DNA of 64,000 nt from Flavobacterium limnophilum (GCF_027111315.2 NZ_CP114289.2:2356001-2420000), one strand, 5' to 3'. Numbered from the stretch's first letter, positions 38,056 through 47,307 are shown. Notes: generated by a model not told the origin, from the letters alone. Numbers and translations are program-made.

Positions 38056-40533
38056 TTAATTTGATTTAAAATGATAAACGGTGTTGGCTTTAGTCTCAAA
38101 ATCAAACAACTGCGCTTTAACCAATACAAGGGATTTCAATTCTGCCTTTTCATTGATAAGTGGCTCATTAATGACTTGACGTTTGTATAATGGATTTGGA
38201 TTTTCCATAGTTTCAGGCACCTTGGTTAATGCAACATTACCGCGCAATTCGCTGGCCAATCTCAAACGACAGTTACCGCCTAGACTGGAATACACCGTTA
38301 ACTCCAAAATCTTGCTGTTCTCCCATTTAAAGTCTAAAGTAAAACCTCCACGGGCACGCAATCCTTTTATTTCCCCTTTGGACCATTTTGTGGGCAGGGC
38401 GGGAAGCAAATAAATGGAACCGTCCTGACTTTGCACCAACATTTCCGCGATACCCGCAGTACATCCAAAATTACCGTCAATTTGAAAAGGAGGATGTGCA
38501 TCAAACAAATTCGGGTAAGTTCCCCCTTTCTCTCCTTTTTTTTCTAATGGAGAAGGAGACAATTGATCTTCAATAAGTTTATAAGCTCTATCACCGTTAA
38601 GCAATCGAGCCCAAAAATTAACTTTCCAGCCCATAGACCAGCCAGTTGATTTATCTCCACGATATTCGAGTGTGTGCTGTGCTGCTTGAAACAACTCCGG
38701 ATGAACAAAAGGAGAAATCTGGTTACTTGGATAAAGACCGTACAAATGAGAAATATGACGATGTGTGTCTTCTTTACGATCCCAGTCCTCAAGCCATTCC
38801 TGCAATTGAGTATGTTTTCCAACTTGCATTGGAGCCAATCGATGTTTCATGACATTTAATGTATCAGCAAAAGCTTTATCAACCTTTAGAATAGAAGAAG
38901 CTTCAATAAGATTGGAAAAAACATCAAATACCAACTGGTTATCCATAGTTGTCCCTGACGTCATTGAAGTCCCTTTTGGATGAGTATTCTCCGGTGACAT
39001 TGAAGGTGCCACCACTAACCATTTGTATTTAGGATGCTCCTGCAGCACATCTGAATAATATAAAGCCGCTCCTTTTAGTATTGGATATACTTTAGATAAA
39101 AATTCCTTGTCGCCACTGTATAAATAATGTTGCCACAAATGTTGGCTTAACCAAGCTCCTCCCATGGGCCACATACCATAGAAAGCTCCATCCACGGGTC
39201 CGGTAATTCGCCATATATCCGTGTTGTGATGCATCATCCAGCCACGTGCTCCATACATTTCTGTAGCGGATTGCTTCCCTGTTTCCGATAAATCCTTTAT
39301 CATGGCAAATAATGGTTCGTGCATCTCGGCCAAATTGGTAACTTCTGCAGGCCAATAATTCATCTCCGTATTGATGTTTACAGTATATTTACTATCCCAG
39401 GGTGGAGAATTTAAACCATTCCAAATGCCTTGCAAATTTGCAGGTTGCGTTCCGGGACGGGATGAAGAAATAAGTAAATAACGCCCAAATTGAAAATACA
39501 ATGACACTAATTGGGGATCATCCACTTTGGCAAATTCCACAATTCTTTGATTGGTTGGTTTGTTCACTGAATTGGTTACCCCTAGATCCAGTGAAACTCT
39601 ATTGAAATATTTTTGATAATCTGCAACATGTTCCCTTTTAATCAAATTATAGCTTTTGTTTTTAGCTTTTGACAGATACCCCTCAGCTATTTCTTTTGCA
39701 TTTCCACTTAAATCCTTGTAGTTTTTGAAATTTGTTGCAATTGAAATTAAAATGATGGCCGAATCCGCATTTGAAACCTGTAATGATGCATCTGTTTTAA
39801 CTAATTTTCCGCCATCAATAACCGGAAAAAATCTGGCGTTAAACTCAATTTTACCCTCTTTGTTATCTACTGATTCACCTTTCCCGCTTAAAACAAGTTG
39901 ATTGTCCTCTACCTGAAGTTGGTGGGTAGTGTGCGGGCTGCTTGCTTTCAAATCAAAGCTTATTTTTCCTTTTTTGGATGCCGTTAATCGAACTACAATT
40001 ACTTGATCAATGGCACTGGCAAAATACTCGCGCTTATATCTTGTTCCGTCCTTCTCAAATGTTACGGAACTAATCGCATTTTGCAAATCAAGTTCCCTAT
40101 AATAATTATCCACATTTTTTAAAGCCGGGAAATTAATCCATAGATCTCCAACAGTTTGAAAAGGCATCCCATAATTGTTGCCAGCTGGTGCCTGACGTGG
40201 AACTTTGGACATAGCCAACAATTCTGCTTCCTTATATTTTTCTTCAAAAATTAATTTTCTTACTTGGGGCAAAATTTCGCTAAAGCCTTTTGGAATGTTG
40301 TTTCCAGGCTCACCTGCCCAAACGGTTTCCTCGTTCAATTGCAAATGTTCTAATTCAGGCGAACCAAAAACCATGGCTCCTAGCCTACCATTACCTATAG
40401 GCAAAGCTTCCTCCCATCGTTCAGCTGGATTAGTATACCATAATTTTTGTAAATTATTTTTTTTGATTTTAGGAACAGTAAAAGAAGCGGTTAAACACGC
40501 CAACAATAACAAAAAAATAATCTTACGTAACAT
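38056..40533 (-). CDS. GH95 alpha-L-fucosidase/alpha-L-galactosidase family enzyme (copy 2)
   Basis: An 825-residue exported GH95 enzyme, first gene of the pectin enzyme operon. It has the family motifs [41 protein letters not shown] and [17 protein letters not shown]. The signal peptide is about 18 residues. Compared with copy 1 it has a replaced loop just before the IDGNFG motif (LSPSPLEKKGEKGGTYPN against [20 protein letters not shown]), encoded by a short palindromic sequence. The paralogues are clearly divergent, so different substrates (L-fucose against L-galactose, or different linkages) are plausible. Translation starts about 22 bases from the predicted transcript start. Confidence 0.93.
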   Translation of the reverse strand: MLRKIIFLLLLACLTASFTVPKIKKNNLQKLWYTNPAERWEEALPIGNGRLGAMVFGSPELEHLQLNEETVWAGEPGNNIPKGFSEILPQVRKLIFEEKYKEAELLAMSKVPRQAPAGNNYGMPFQTVGDLWINFPALKNVDNYYRELDLQNAISSVTFEKDGTRYKREYFASAIDQVIVVRLTASKKGKISFDLKASSPHTTHQLQVEDNQLVLSGKGESVDNKEGKIEFNARFFPVIDGGKLVKTDASLQVSNADSAIILISIATNFKNYKDLSGNAKEIAEGYLSKAKNKSYNLIKREHVADYQKYFNRVSLDLGVTNSVNKPTNQRIVEFAKVDDPQLVSLYFQFGRYLLISSSRPGTQPANLQGIWNGLNSPPWDSKYTVNINTEMNYWPAEVTNLAEMHEPLFAMIKDLSETGKQSATEMYGARGWMMHHNTDIWRITGPVDGAFYGMWPMGGAWLSQHLWQHYLYSGDKEFLSKVYPILKGAALYYSDVLQEHPKYKWLVVAPSMSPENTHPKGTSMTSGTTMDNQLVFDVFSNLIEASSILKVDKAFADTLNVMKHRLAPMQVGKHTQLQEWLEDWDRKEDTHRHISHLYGLYPSNQISPFVHPELFQAAQHTLEYRGDKSTGWSMGWKVNFWARLLNGDRAYKLIEDQLSPSPLEKKGEKGGTYPNLFDAHPPFQIDGNFGCTAGIAEMLVQSQDGSIYLLPALPTKWSKGEIKGLRARGGFTLDFKWENSKILELTVYSSLGGNCRLRLASELRGNVALTKVPETMENPNPLYKRQVINEPLINEKAELKSLVLVKAQLFDFETKANTVYHFKSN
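38523..38560 (-). repeat. Palindromic mini-repeat within GH95 copy 2 coding sequence
   Basis: CTTTCTCTCC and GGAGAAGG form an imperfect stem around an A/T tract, encoding SPLEKKGEKGG in frame. It sits exactly where copy 1 has an unrelated loop sequence, so it looks like an inserted small repetitive element that kept the frame. Confidence 0.5.
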
Positions 40534-40561
40534 CTGTTTTATATTTTGAACTATTAGGTTA

Positions 40562-40626
40562 CAAAACTAACGGCATTTACAAACAACTGTATGGGCATTT
40601 CACATTTTATAGGGGGGCATTTCACA
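40562..40626 (-). promoter_or_regulatory. Pectin enzyme operon promoter with three 22-bp-spaced repeats
   Basis: On the minus strand a -7 box TAGTTTTG lies at 40562-40569. Two identical 12-mers (GGGCATTTCACA on the plus strand) lie at 40593-40604 and 40615-40626, starting 22 bp (two helical turns) apart. A weaker copy CGGCATTTACAA lies at 40571-40582, in the same 22-bp register. The box-to-first-full-repeat distance (24 bp) equals that at the SusC promoter. AraC-type output domains of hybrid two-component regulators bind such direct repeats, and the HTCS gene is divergent from here. Confidence 0.7.
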
Positions 40627-40833
40627 CAACAATGTATTAAATTGAAATTTTAAAGACCATTTAACTAAAAAGAAGTCTCACAATTAATTATAAAAAAAAA
40701 ACACCAAACAAAACACAAATAACTATTAAACAAACAATTAACTGATTTGTATTAAAAAAAAGAACCTAATTTAGTCTATTCACAAATGAAAAGTACTTTT
40801 AAGAAACACTAAAACCCATAAATTTAAAAGTCC

Positions 40834-40882
40834 GGGCGAATGACCGCCATTCGACCATTTATCCAAAAATAATTTATCTTTG
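40834..40882 (+). promoter_or_regulatory. Promoter of the HTCS gene with upstream palindrome
   Basis: A -7 box TATCTTTG lies at 40875-40882, 66 bp before the HTCS start codon. Upstream at 40834-40856 is an inverted repeat GG-n-CGAATG-N5-CATTCG-n-CC. It differs from the direct repeats of the target operons, so the regulator gene may be under separate control. Confidence 0.55.
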
Positions 40883-40948
40883 AATTATATCCTGGAAAAA
40901 TATATTGGAATGACCAGCTTGTTCTAAATTATCATTAATACCTTTTCA

Positions 40949-43900
40949 ATGAAATTATTTGTAAAACAGTATTTGTTGTTTTTTATGGTGCTTTTGCCCT
41001 TGACGGGAACAAGAGCGCAGCAAAATTACTCTTATGAACATTATTTGGTAGAAAATGGTCTTCCGCACAACATTGTTATCCAAATCATCCAGGACAAAAA
41101 AGGTTTTATATGGTTGGCAAGCTATAACGGCATCAGCAAGTACGATGGGTATTCTTTCAAGAACTACAAGCCAACGACCTTCGACAAGGTGTTCATGAAA
41201 AACAAGCGGATCAACCAAATTGTCGAAGACGCAAATGGCCGCATTTGGATCAAAAACAACTCCGACAAGTCCAATGCCTATTGTTTTAATCCCGAAACCG
41301 AAACGTTTTGGAGCACAGATTTAATGGTAACCCCTGCTGCCAAAGGATTTCATTTAAGCAAAATAAAGGTGAACAAATCGGGATATGTTTGGTTGTTGTC
41401 CAAAGAGGAAGGCTGTATTCTCGTTTCCGATTTATCGTTTTCAACCAAAGTGTACAGCAAAAAACAAAAAAACCTGAATGCTTCCGAAGTGCATTTCGTA
41501 TTTGAAGACAAGAAACAAAATTCATGGCTGTTGACAAACAACGGCATCAGCTTGGTAAAAAAAAACAAGCTCGACAAAACAACCCAGTATTTCTCGAACC
41601 AAAAGAAATCGTTTTACACTGGAGTGGAATTGGATGACGAAATTTGGTTTGGCGGTTCAAACGGAATAATTGCCAAATATTCAAAAGTAAACCATGCGTT
41701 CAAAACCCAAAAACTGGAATTGAACGCCAACATAACCAGCTTGGAAAAGCTGAACGAGGAAACCATTCTGGCCATAACCGACCAACTGGGCTTTTGTACC
41801 ATTAATATTTATACCGGCAACATCCAGATATACAATTCAAGATCCATTCCGCAATTAAAAACGGCCAATCTTCTTCCGATTACCGTTACCAAAAACAATC
41901 AATTCTGGTTTGTAAACGCTAATGAAAAAGGCATCTATCTTTTTGATTTTTTGGCACAAAAACTGTTCTATTTCAATACCAATCAGCAAAACACGGAAAA
42001 AAACACCACACTGACAAGGGCGCAGGTGGTTACCAATAAAAAAGGCGAAATTTGGGTCCAACCCAATGGCGGCAATTTTTCAAAATACGATCCCATCAAG
42101 CATCAACTGACTCCTTTCACGCCTCCTCCTCTTTCCCGTTTTGGCAATTTTACCAATAATTTCAGCTCTTCCTTTTTCGATAGACAGGGAAACCTGTGGT
42201 TCAGTTACCAAACGTCGGGACTTATCAAAGTGGTGTTTAGCGACAACAATTTCAAGACCTTGCAAATCAACTCCAATCCCTTGCAATCCACGGTAAAAGG
42301 GGTTCGATGCATACGCCAAACAAAGGATGGGAACATTTGGGTGAGTACCAAACAAAAGCAAATTGTTGTTTTGGACAAGAATTTGAATAAAATCGGATGC
42401 CTTTCGCCATCGGGACAATGGAGCGATAACGCCATTTGGAACAAAGCAGCCTACAGCATCATCGAAGATGCCCAATCCAACGTGTGGATTGGTACCCGAG
42501 GTGACGGATTATACAAACTAATTCCCCAAAACAAGTCGTTGGCCTATAAAGTCATCCATTTCAAAAACGTCCCGGCAAATCCTTACAGCCTGACCAACGA
42601 TGATATTTATTCCGTTTATCAAGACAAAAAAAATCAAATTTGGATTGGCACTTTGGACGGGGTAAATCTTGTAACTTCAAATGCATCTGGAACCACACGA
42701 TTCATAAGCTACAGGAACGAATGGAAAAACTATCCCATTGAGAATTTCAACAAAATCCGCTGTATCAAACAATCCCGTGAAGGCTTGATGTACGTGGGCA
42801 CGACAAATGGCTTGCTTACCTTCGACCCCGGCAATGTGACCAAGAGTCCTTCGAGAATAAAAAGTTACGAAAGCACCACAAATATGCACCAAGGCCTTAC
42901 CAGCAACGACATCATCGATCTTTGCATCACCAGCAAAAAAGAAATATTCATTGCCACGGCAGATGGAGGTATCAACAAAGTGGTCAAAAAAGATGCCTTG
43001 GGTTTTCCGCTTTCGTTTAAGAATTACGGTCAACAAAATGGATTGCCGTCAGAAAACATCCTTTCCCTGCTGGAAGACGTGGACGGCAATATATGGGTGA
43101 CTTCAGACAACAACCTGGCCCGTTTTAATCCCGCCAAGGAATTCTTCGAAGTATATCCGGAAATAAAATGGATCACGAATGGACTCAATTTTTCGGAAGC
43201 CACCCGATTCAGTTTGAACAGCAATGAATTGCTTTTTGGTTATGCCGACGGCCTTTTGCATTTCTACCCCGACCAAATCAAGACCAACAACTCGGCACCC
43301 TATTTGGCTTTCACCAATTTCAAGCTTCTCAATCAGAAAAGTTCGGAAAATAATGACCCCAACATCAGTCCTTCCATTGACAACAGCAACAATTTAATTT
43401 TAAAGCACAACCAAAATTTCTTTTCCATCGAATTTGCTGCATTGGATTATAAAAATCCTTCAAACGTCAAATACGCCTACAAACTGGAAGGATTTGAAAA
43501 AAACTGGAATTATATCCAAAACCAGAGAACGGCAATCTACACCAACGTTCCCAAAGGCGACTATACCTTCAAGGTAAAATCGACAAACAGCCAGGGAATT
43601 TGGGTCTTAAACGAAAGAAGGCTTCCCATAACAGTCAAACCGTCCATTTGGAACACCACCTTTTTCCACATCTTATACGCCATAACAATTGCGGCCATCC
43701 TCCTGCTCATCAATTATACCTTGAACACGATTTACCGATTGAAAACCAACGTAAAATTGGAAAAGCAAATGTCAGATATGAAACAAAAGTTTTTTGTTGA
43801 CATATCCCACGAAATACGCACACCTCTTACCTTGATTACTGCCCCAATAGAATATCTTATTAATGACAACAGGACACCGGAACCCGTAAAAAAACAACTT

Positions 43901-45319
43901 TCCTATATTGCCCAAAGTTCCAATAGATTGCTGCGATTGGTCAATCAAGTCTTGGATTATCGCAAGTTCCAGGACGTGAACATCAAAGTTTCCGAAATAA
44001 ATATCGCGGAATTTGTCAGAGATATTTACAACGACTTTCTGGAAATAGCCAAAGAACAAGGCATCCAATTTACTTTTGATGAAGAAGTTGGCAATACCAA
44101 AATATGGGCCGACCGAAATGGATTGGAAAAGATATTAATGAACCTATTTTCAAATGCTTTTAAATATACTCCAAAAGGAAAGGCTATTGCCGTAAGCATC
44201 ACTAAAAACGAAAAACAAATAGGAATCCATATTAGCGATGAAGGAATAGGGATTTCAAAAGAGAAACTCAACAAGATTTTTACAAGATTTGTTTCCTTTA
44301 ATGATAAAAGAAGTAATCCAAGTACGGGCATTGGGCTATCATTGGTCAAAGAACTGGTTGAAAAACACAAGGCCAAATTGGATTTGACTAGCGAACCCGG
44401 CAAAGGCAGCACTTTTTCGGTTTATTTCAACCTTGGAAAAGAACATTTTTCCGATGAAGTAGATTTCGAATTAGAGGAAAAAGAACAAGATTCCGAAGAA
44501 AACAGAGAACCAACCCAAAAAATGCTTTCCAAAAAAGAAAAAGGTCAAATTAAAATCTTGGTGGTCGAAGACGATGCCAAATTACGAGCCTTTATAAAAA
44601 ACATTCTCGAAGACGAATACCAAATCTTGGAAGCTGACAATGGAGAAATTGGCTATCAATTGACGGTGGAAGAAAATCCCGATTTCATCGTAAGCGACAT
44701 TATGATGCCCAAAATGAACGGGGTCGACCTTTTGAAAAAAATTAGGAAAAATGTTGAGACAAGTCATGTTCCTGTTATTTTACTCACGGCAAAAACCAAT
44801 ATTGAAAGTAAGCTTGAAGGCTTGACTTATGGCGCTGATGATTATATAACTAAACCTTTTAGTGTTTCTTATTTTAAAGCCAGAATAGAAAATCTACTTA
44901 ATCAGAGAAAACGACTACAGGATATTTTTGGTTCTATTGACAATAATCAGATTGACGATTTTAATCCTAAACCACATTTAATCACGGATCAGGATGAGGA
45001 AATAATGAAAAAAGTAATGGAAATTATTGAACAAAATATTGATAACAACAAATTTTCAGCTGAAAGCCTGGGCCCTTTGATTGGACTCAATCGAACTACT
45101 TTCTTCTACAAAATTAAAAGTCTCACTGGCTATTCACCAGTTGAATTTATAAGAGACATAAGACTAAAACGAGCCGCACAATTAATAATTGGCAGTCAAC
45201 TGTTAATAAAAGAGATTGCTTATATGAGTGGTTTTTCAGATATGAAATATTTCAGCAAATCTTTCAAAAACAAATATGAGGTAACTCCATTGGAATATCG
45301 CAAACAAAATAAACAGTAA
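40949..45319 (+). CDS. Hybrid two-component system sensor-regulator (HTCS)
   Basis: A 1456-residue one-protein two-component system, the usual local regulator of Bacteroidota glycan loci. After a signal peptide (about 24 residues), two beta-propellers made of Reg_prop repeats (IIQDKKGFIWLASYNGISKYDG, NIWIGTRGDGLYK) fill the periplasmic part to about 790. A Y_Y_Y domain and one transmembrane helix (about 906-928) follow. The histidine kinase has H954 in FFVDISHEIRTPLT and N/G boxes (NLFSNAFKYTPKG, DEGIGI). The receiver domain has D1250 in DFIVSDIMMPK, and the C-terminal AraC HTH lies at about 1355-1452. It senses an oligosaccharide, most likely a rhamnogalacturonan or pectin fragment, and should activate the divergent enzyme operon and the SusC operon. 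Confidence 0.95.
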   Translation: MKLFVKQYLLFFMVLLPLTGTRAQQNYSYEHYLVENGLPHNIVIQIIQDKKGFIWLASYNGISKYDGYSFKNYKPTTFDKVFMKNKRINQIVEDANGRIWIKNNSDKSNAYCFNPETETFWSTDLMVTPAAKGFHLSKIKVNKSGYVWLLSKEEGCILVSDLSFSTKVYSKKQKNLNASEVHFVFEDKKQNSWLLTNNGISLVKKNKLDKTTQYFSNQKKSFYTGVELDDEIWFGGSNGIIAKYSKVNHAFKTQKLELNANITSLEKLNEETILAITDQLGFCTINIYTGNIQIYNSRSIPQLKTANLLPITVTKNNQFWFVNANEKGIYLFDFLAQKLFYFNTNQQNTEKNTTLTRAQVVTNKKGEIWVQPNGGNFSKYDPIKHQLTPFTPPPLSRFGNFTNNFSSSFFDRQGNLWFSYQTSGLIKVVFSDNNFKTLQINSNPLQSTVKGVRCIRQTKDGNIWVSTKQKQIVVLDKNLNKIGCLSPSGQWSDNAIWNKAAYSIIEDAQSNVWIGTRGDGLYKLIPQNKSLAYKVIHFKNVPANPYSLTNDDIYSVYQDKKNQIWIGTLDGVNLVTSNASGTTRFISYRNEWKNYPIENFNKIRCIKQSREGLMYVGTTNGLLTFDPGNVTKSPSRIKSYESTTNMHQGLTSNDIIDLCITSKKEIFIATADGGINKVVKKDALGFPLSFKNYGQQNGLPSENILSLLEDVDGNIWVTSDNNLARFNPAKEFFEVYPEIKWITNGLNFSEATRFSLNSNELLFGYADGLLHFYPDQIKTNNSAPYLAFTNFKLLNQKSSENNDPNISPSIDNSNNLILKHNQNFFSIEFAALDYKNPSNVKYAYKLEGFEKNWNYIQNQRTAIYTNVPKGDYTFKVKSTNSQGIWVLNERRLPITVKPSIWNTTFFHILYAITIAAILLLINYTLNTIYRLKTNVKLEKQMSDMKQKFFVDISHEIRTPLTLITAPIEYLINDNRTPEPVKKQLSYIAQSSNRLLRLVNQVLDYRKFQDVNIKVSEINIAEFVRDIYNDFLEIAKEQGIQFTFDEEVGNTKIWADRNGLEKILMNLFSNAFKYTPKGKAIAVSITKNEKQIGIHISDEGIGISKEKLNKIFTRFVSFNDKRSNPSTGIGLSLVKELVEKHKAKLDLTSEPGKGSTFSVYFNLGKEHFSDEVDFELEEKEQDSEENREPTQKMLSKKEKGQIKILVVEDDAKLRAFIKNILEDEYQILEADNGEIGYQLTVEENPDFIVSDIMMPKMNGVDLLKKIRKNVETSHVPVILLTAKTNIESKLEGLTYGADDYITKPFSVSYFKARIENLLNQRKRLQDIFGSIDNNQIDDFNPKPHLITDQDEEIMKKVMEIIEQNIDNNKFSAESLGPLIGLNRTTFFYKIKSLTGYSPVEFIRDIRLKRAAQLIIGSQLLIKEIAYMSGFSDMKYFSKSFKNKYEVTPLEYRKQNKQ

Positions 45320-45392
45320 TAGAATATAATTCCCGGCAGAAAGCAAAATAATATTATAAGTGTAAGGTGTAAATGATTTTTAACAAATAGAT

Positions 45393-46190
45393 ATGGATTT
45401 AAGATTAAAAGACAAAGTTGTAGTCGTGTCAGGTTCCGCTGGCAAAGAAGGAAGCATTGGGGAAACCATCATCAAGCGATTGGCGGATGAAGGTGCCATA
45501 CCAACACTTGTGGACAGAAACAGCAGAGGGTTTGGCTATGTGGAAGAACTCCAAAAGAAAGGAATCGACGCATTGTTTGTCCAAACGGACGTAACCAATC
45601 CAGAGGCAATGGAAAATGCTGTAAAAAAGATTGTTGAAAAATATGGAAGAATCGATGCAGTCATCAACAATGTCGGCGTAAATGACGGCGCGGGTTTGGA
45701 ATCAAGCTATGAAGAATTTATGAATTCTTTGAAACTGAATGTGGTCAGCTATTTTTTATTGACCAAATATGCGCTTCCATATCTAAAAGAATCAAAAGGA
45801 AATATCCTGAACATAGGCTCCAAAGTGGCTTTGACAGGACAAGGAGGAACTTCGGGTTACGCAGCCGCAAAAGGCGGAGTTCTGGGGTTGACCAGAGAAT
45901 GGGCAGTCGATTTGATTCAATTTGGGATTCGCTCCAATGCCATTATAATTGCAGAAAGTTATACTCCGGCATACGAAGATTGGATTAAAACATTGGCGGA
46001 TGGCGAAACAGTTTTGAAAAAAATCAATAAAAGCATTCCGTTTGAGGGTAGAATGACCCAAACGAAAGAAATTGCAGATACGGCTCTTTTTATTATTTCA
46101 GATTGTTCTTCGCACACTACAGGACAATTTGTTTTTGTTGATGGAGGATACGTTCACTTAGATCGAGCTTTAATCAATGATTTAAATTAG
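45393..46190 (+). CDS. SDR-family sugar dehydrogenase, probably acting on L-fucose, L-galactose or L-rhamnose
   Basis: A 265-residue classical short-chain dehydrogenase. The NAD(P)-binding motif is the variant SGSAGKEGSIG, followed by NNVGVNDG and the catalytic triad S143, Y156, K160 (IGSKVALTGQGGTSGYAAAKGG). The C-terminus has the usual FVFVDGG. Enzymes of this type in fucosidase-bearing loci oxidise free L-fucose or related 6-deoxy- or L-sugars to the lactone at the start of a non-phosphorylating pathway. That fits the two GH95 enzymes nearby, but the substrate is inference. It lies 73 bp downstream of the HTCS gene on the same strand. The later pathway steps are not in the window, because a mobile-element region begins shortly after. 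Confidence 0.8.
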   Translation: MDLRLKDKVVVVSGSAGKEGSIGETIIKRLADEGAIPTLVDRNSRGFGYVEELQKKGIDALFVQTDVTNPEAMENAVKKIVEKYGRIDAVINNVGVNDGAGLESSYEEFMNSLKLNVVSYFLLTKYALPYLKESKGNILNIGSKVALTGQGGTSGYAAAKGGVLGLTREWAVDLIQFGIRSNAIIIAESYTPAYEDWIKTLADGETVLKKINKSIPFEGRMTQTKEIADTALFIISDCSSHTTGQFVFVDGGYVHLDRALINDLN

Positions 46191-46565
46191 AAAAAAATGT
46201 GGCAACCGAATTAATGTTTATAGCATTTGGAATTGATTTGAGCATAATTAAACATGTTTAAAAAACAAAAGATTGTTATATTTAGAAGATATAATTAACA
46301 CCTTGACACTATTCATAACAATCGCTCCAAATTCTCTTTAAAATAGTTCAAGTACTATTTCAAAGATAAATTTGAGTTCTACTCTACTCCCATTCACTTT
46401 TAAATTTCATAATTTATCATTAAATTTTATTTTATTTCTCTTAATTATTTCAAATTAAAATTTTGAATTTGACATTGAAATCATTGTTAAAACTATAGTC
46501 TGAATGTAATAGCACAGCAACATAAAATACTAAATATCAAATAAATAAACTTAAAAGTTAAAACC
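46191..46565. other. AT-rich intergenic region at the edge of the pectin locus
   Basis: About 375 bases of very AT-rich sequence after the SDR gene. I see no open frame, promoter or repeat that I can support. It marks the transition from the pectin locus to the mobile-element remnant. Confidence 0.4.
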
Positions 46566-46621
46566 ATCTAAAAAAGTTAAAATTGGAATTAGGTGTTCAA
46601 TTAAAGTACCATCCACTCCAC
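46566..46621 (+). repeat. tRNA-tail-like direct repeat, copy A
   Basis: A 56-bp sequence, ATCTAAAAAAGTTAAAATTGG followed by GGTGTTCAATTAAAGTACC and ATCCACTCCAC. It is repeated imperfectly at 46688-46744. The GGTG-TTCAATT-TACC part followed by an acceptor-like tail resembles the T-arm and 3' end of a tRNA or tmRNA gene, the usual target of tyrosine integrases. It may be a degenerate attachment site. Confidence 0.5.
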
Positions 46622-46629
46622 GAATACCA

Positions 46630-46666
46630 AATGACGCCATTGAAAGACAATTGGCGTCATTTTTTT
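46630..46666 (+). terminator. Terminator between the two tRNA-tail-like repeats
   Basis: Perfect 10-bp stem AATGACGCCA (46630-46639) with TGGCGTCATT (46652-46661), followed by T tract to 46666. It may be the original terminator of the RNA gene whose tail is duplicated here. Confidence 0.75.
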
Positions 46667-46687
46667 ATATCAATGCTTTTTAATTCT

Positions 46688-46744
46688 ATCTAAAAAAGTT
46701 AAAATTGGAAATAAGGTATTCGATAAAATTACCATTCACTCCAC
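46688..46744 (+). repeat. tRNA-tail-like direct repeat, copy B
   Basis: Second copy of the repeat at 46566, with the same ATCTAAAAAAGTTAAAATTGGAA opening, then GGTATTCGATAAAATTACC and ATTCACTCCAC. The T-arm-like stem GGTA/TACC is kept although the sequence differs, which is what would be expected of a rebuilt attachment site. Confidence 0.5.
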
Positions 46745-46916
46745 TAAAAAATGGATAGTTCGAACTCACATTTTTTCGAAAACAGACATTAATTTCCTCT
46801 TTTCTACAATCGGTAATAAATAGAAATTAAAAGACAAAGTATTCCTTTTAAAGACATCTTTTATTCCTAACATTGGTAATACATACTTTTACGTAAAAAT
46901 TAAAGAACAAATTACT

Positions 46917-47240
46917 ATGAAGCCATTTACTTTTGACCAAATACCTATTATGATGAACAAACTTCATGATAAATTAGATCATTTGGAAAAACTTATTGTA
47001 CAAATCTCTATTACAAAAGAAGATAAGGAAGATATTCTAAATATTGAAGAAGCCTCTAAGCTTTTGAATCTATCTGTATCAACTATCTATAGTAAAGTAA
47101 GTAAGAGAGAAATTCCAGTTAATAAACAAGGTAAACGTATTTATTTCTATAGACATGAGTTAATTCAATGGATTAAGTCAGGTCGGATAAAGACTTATTT
47201 AGAAATCGAAAATGAAATTGTTAAAAGGTCAAAAATCTAG
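46917..47240 (+). CDS. Excisionase-like helix-turn-helix protein
   Basis: A 107-residue protein with an N-terminal coiled-coil-like segment (NKLHDKLDHLEKLIVQI) and a MerR/excisionase-type HTH_17 domain at about residues 42-95 (LNIEEASKLLNLSVSTIYSKVSKREIPVNKQGKRIYFYRHEL). Proteins of this kind are standard in Bacteroidota integrative and mobilisable elements, where they control excision or replication. The stop codon TAG is the last three bases of the 9-bp target duplication of the IS256 element that follows, so the protein is intact but its terminator has been split. It lies 170 bp after the tRNA-tail-like repeats. Confidence 0.85.
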   Translation: MKPFTFDQIPIMMNKLHDKLDHLEKLIVQISITKEDKEDILNIEEASKLLNLSVSTIYSKVSKREIPVNKQGKRIYFYRHELIQWIKSGRIKTYLEIENEIVKRSKI

Positions 47241-47265
47241 GTAGTATCCTATAAAGTGTGTAAGT

Positions 47266-47307
47266 AAAAAAAGTATTAGGGTTTGTGCAAACCCTAATAC
47301 TTTTTTT
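47266..47307. terminator. 20-bp perfect hairpin upstream of the IS256 transposase
   Basis: AAAAAAAGTATTAGGGTTTG (47266-47285) pairs fully with 47288-47307, leaving a 2-base centre. With A7 on one side and T7 on the other it can terminate transcription in both directions, insulating the transposase gene from outside promoters. Confidence 0.75.

Noticed and set aside
46566..46744. tRNA or tmRNA gene
   Set aside because: Only T-arm-like and tail-like parts are present; no D-arm, anticodon arm or acceptor 5' strand can be formed, so no RNA gene is called.
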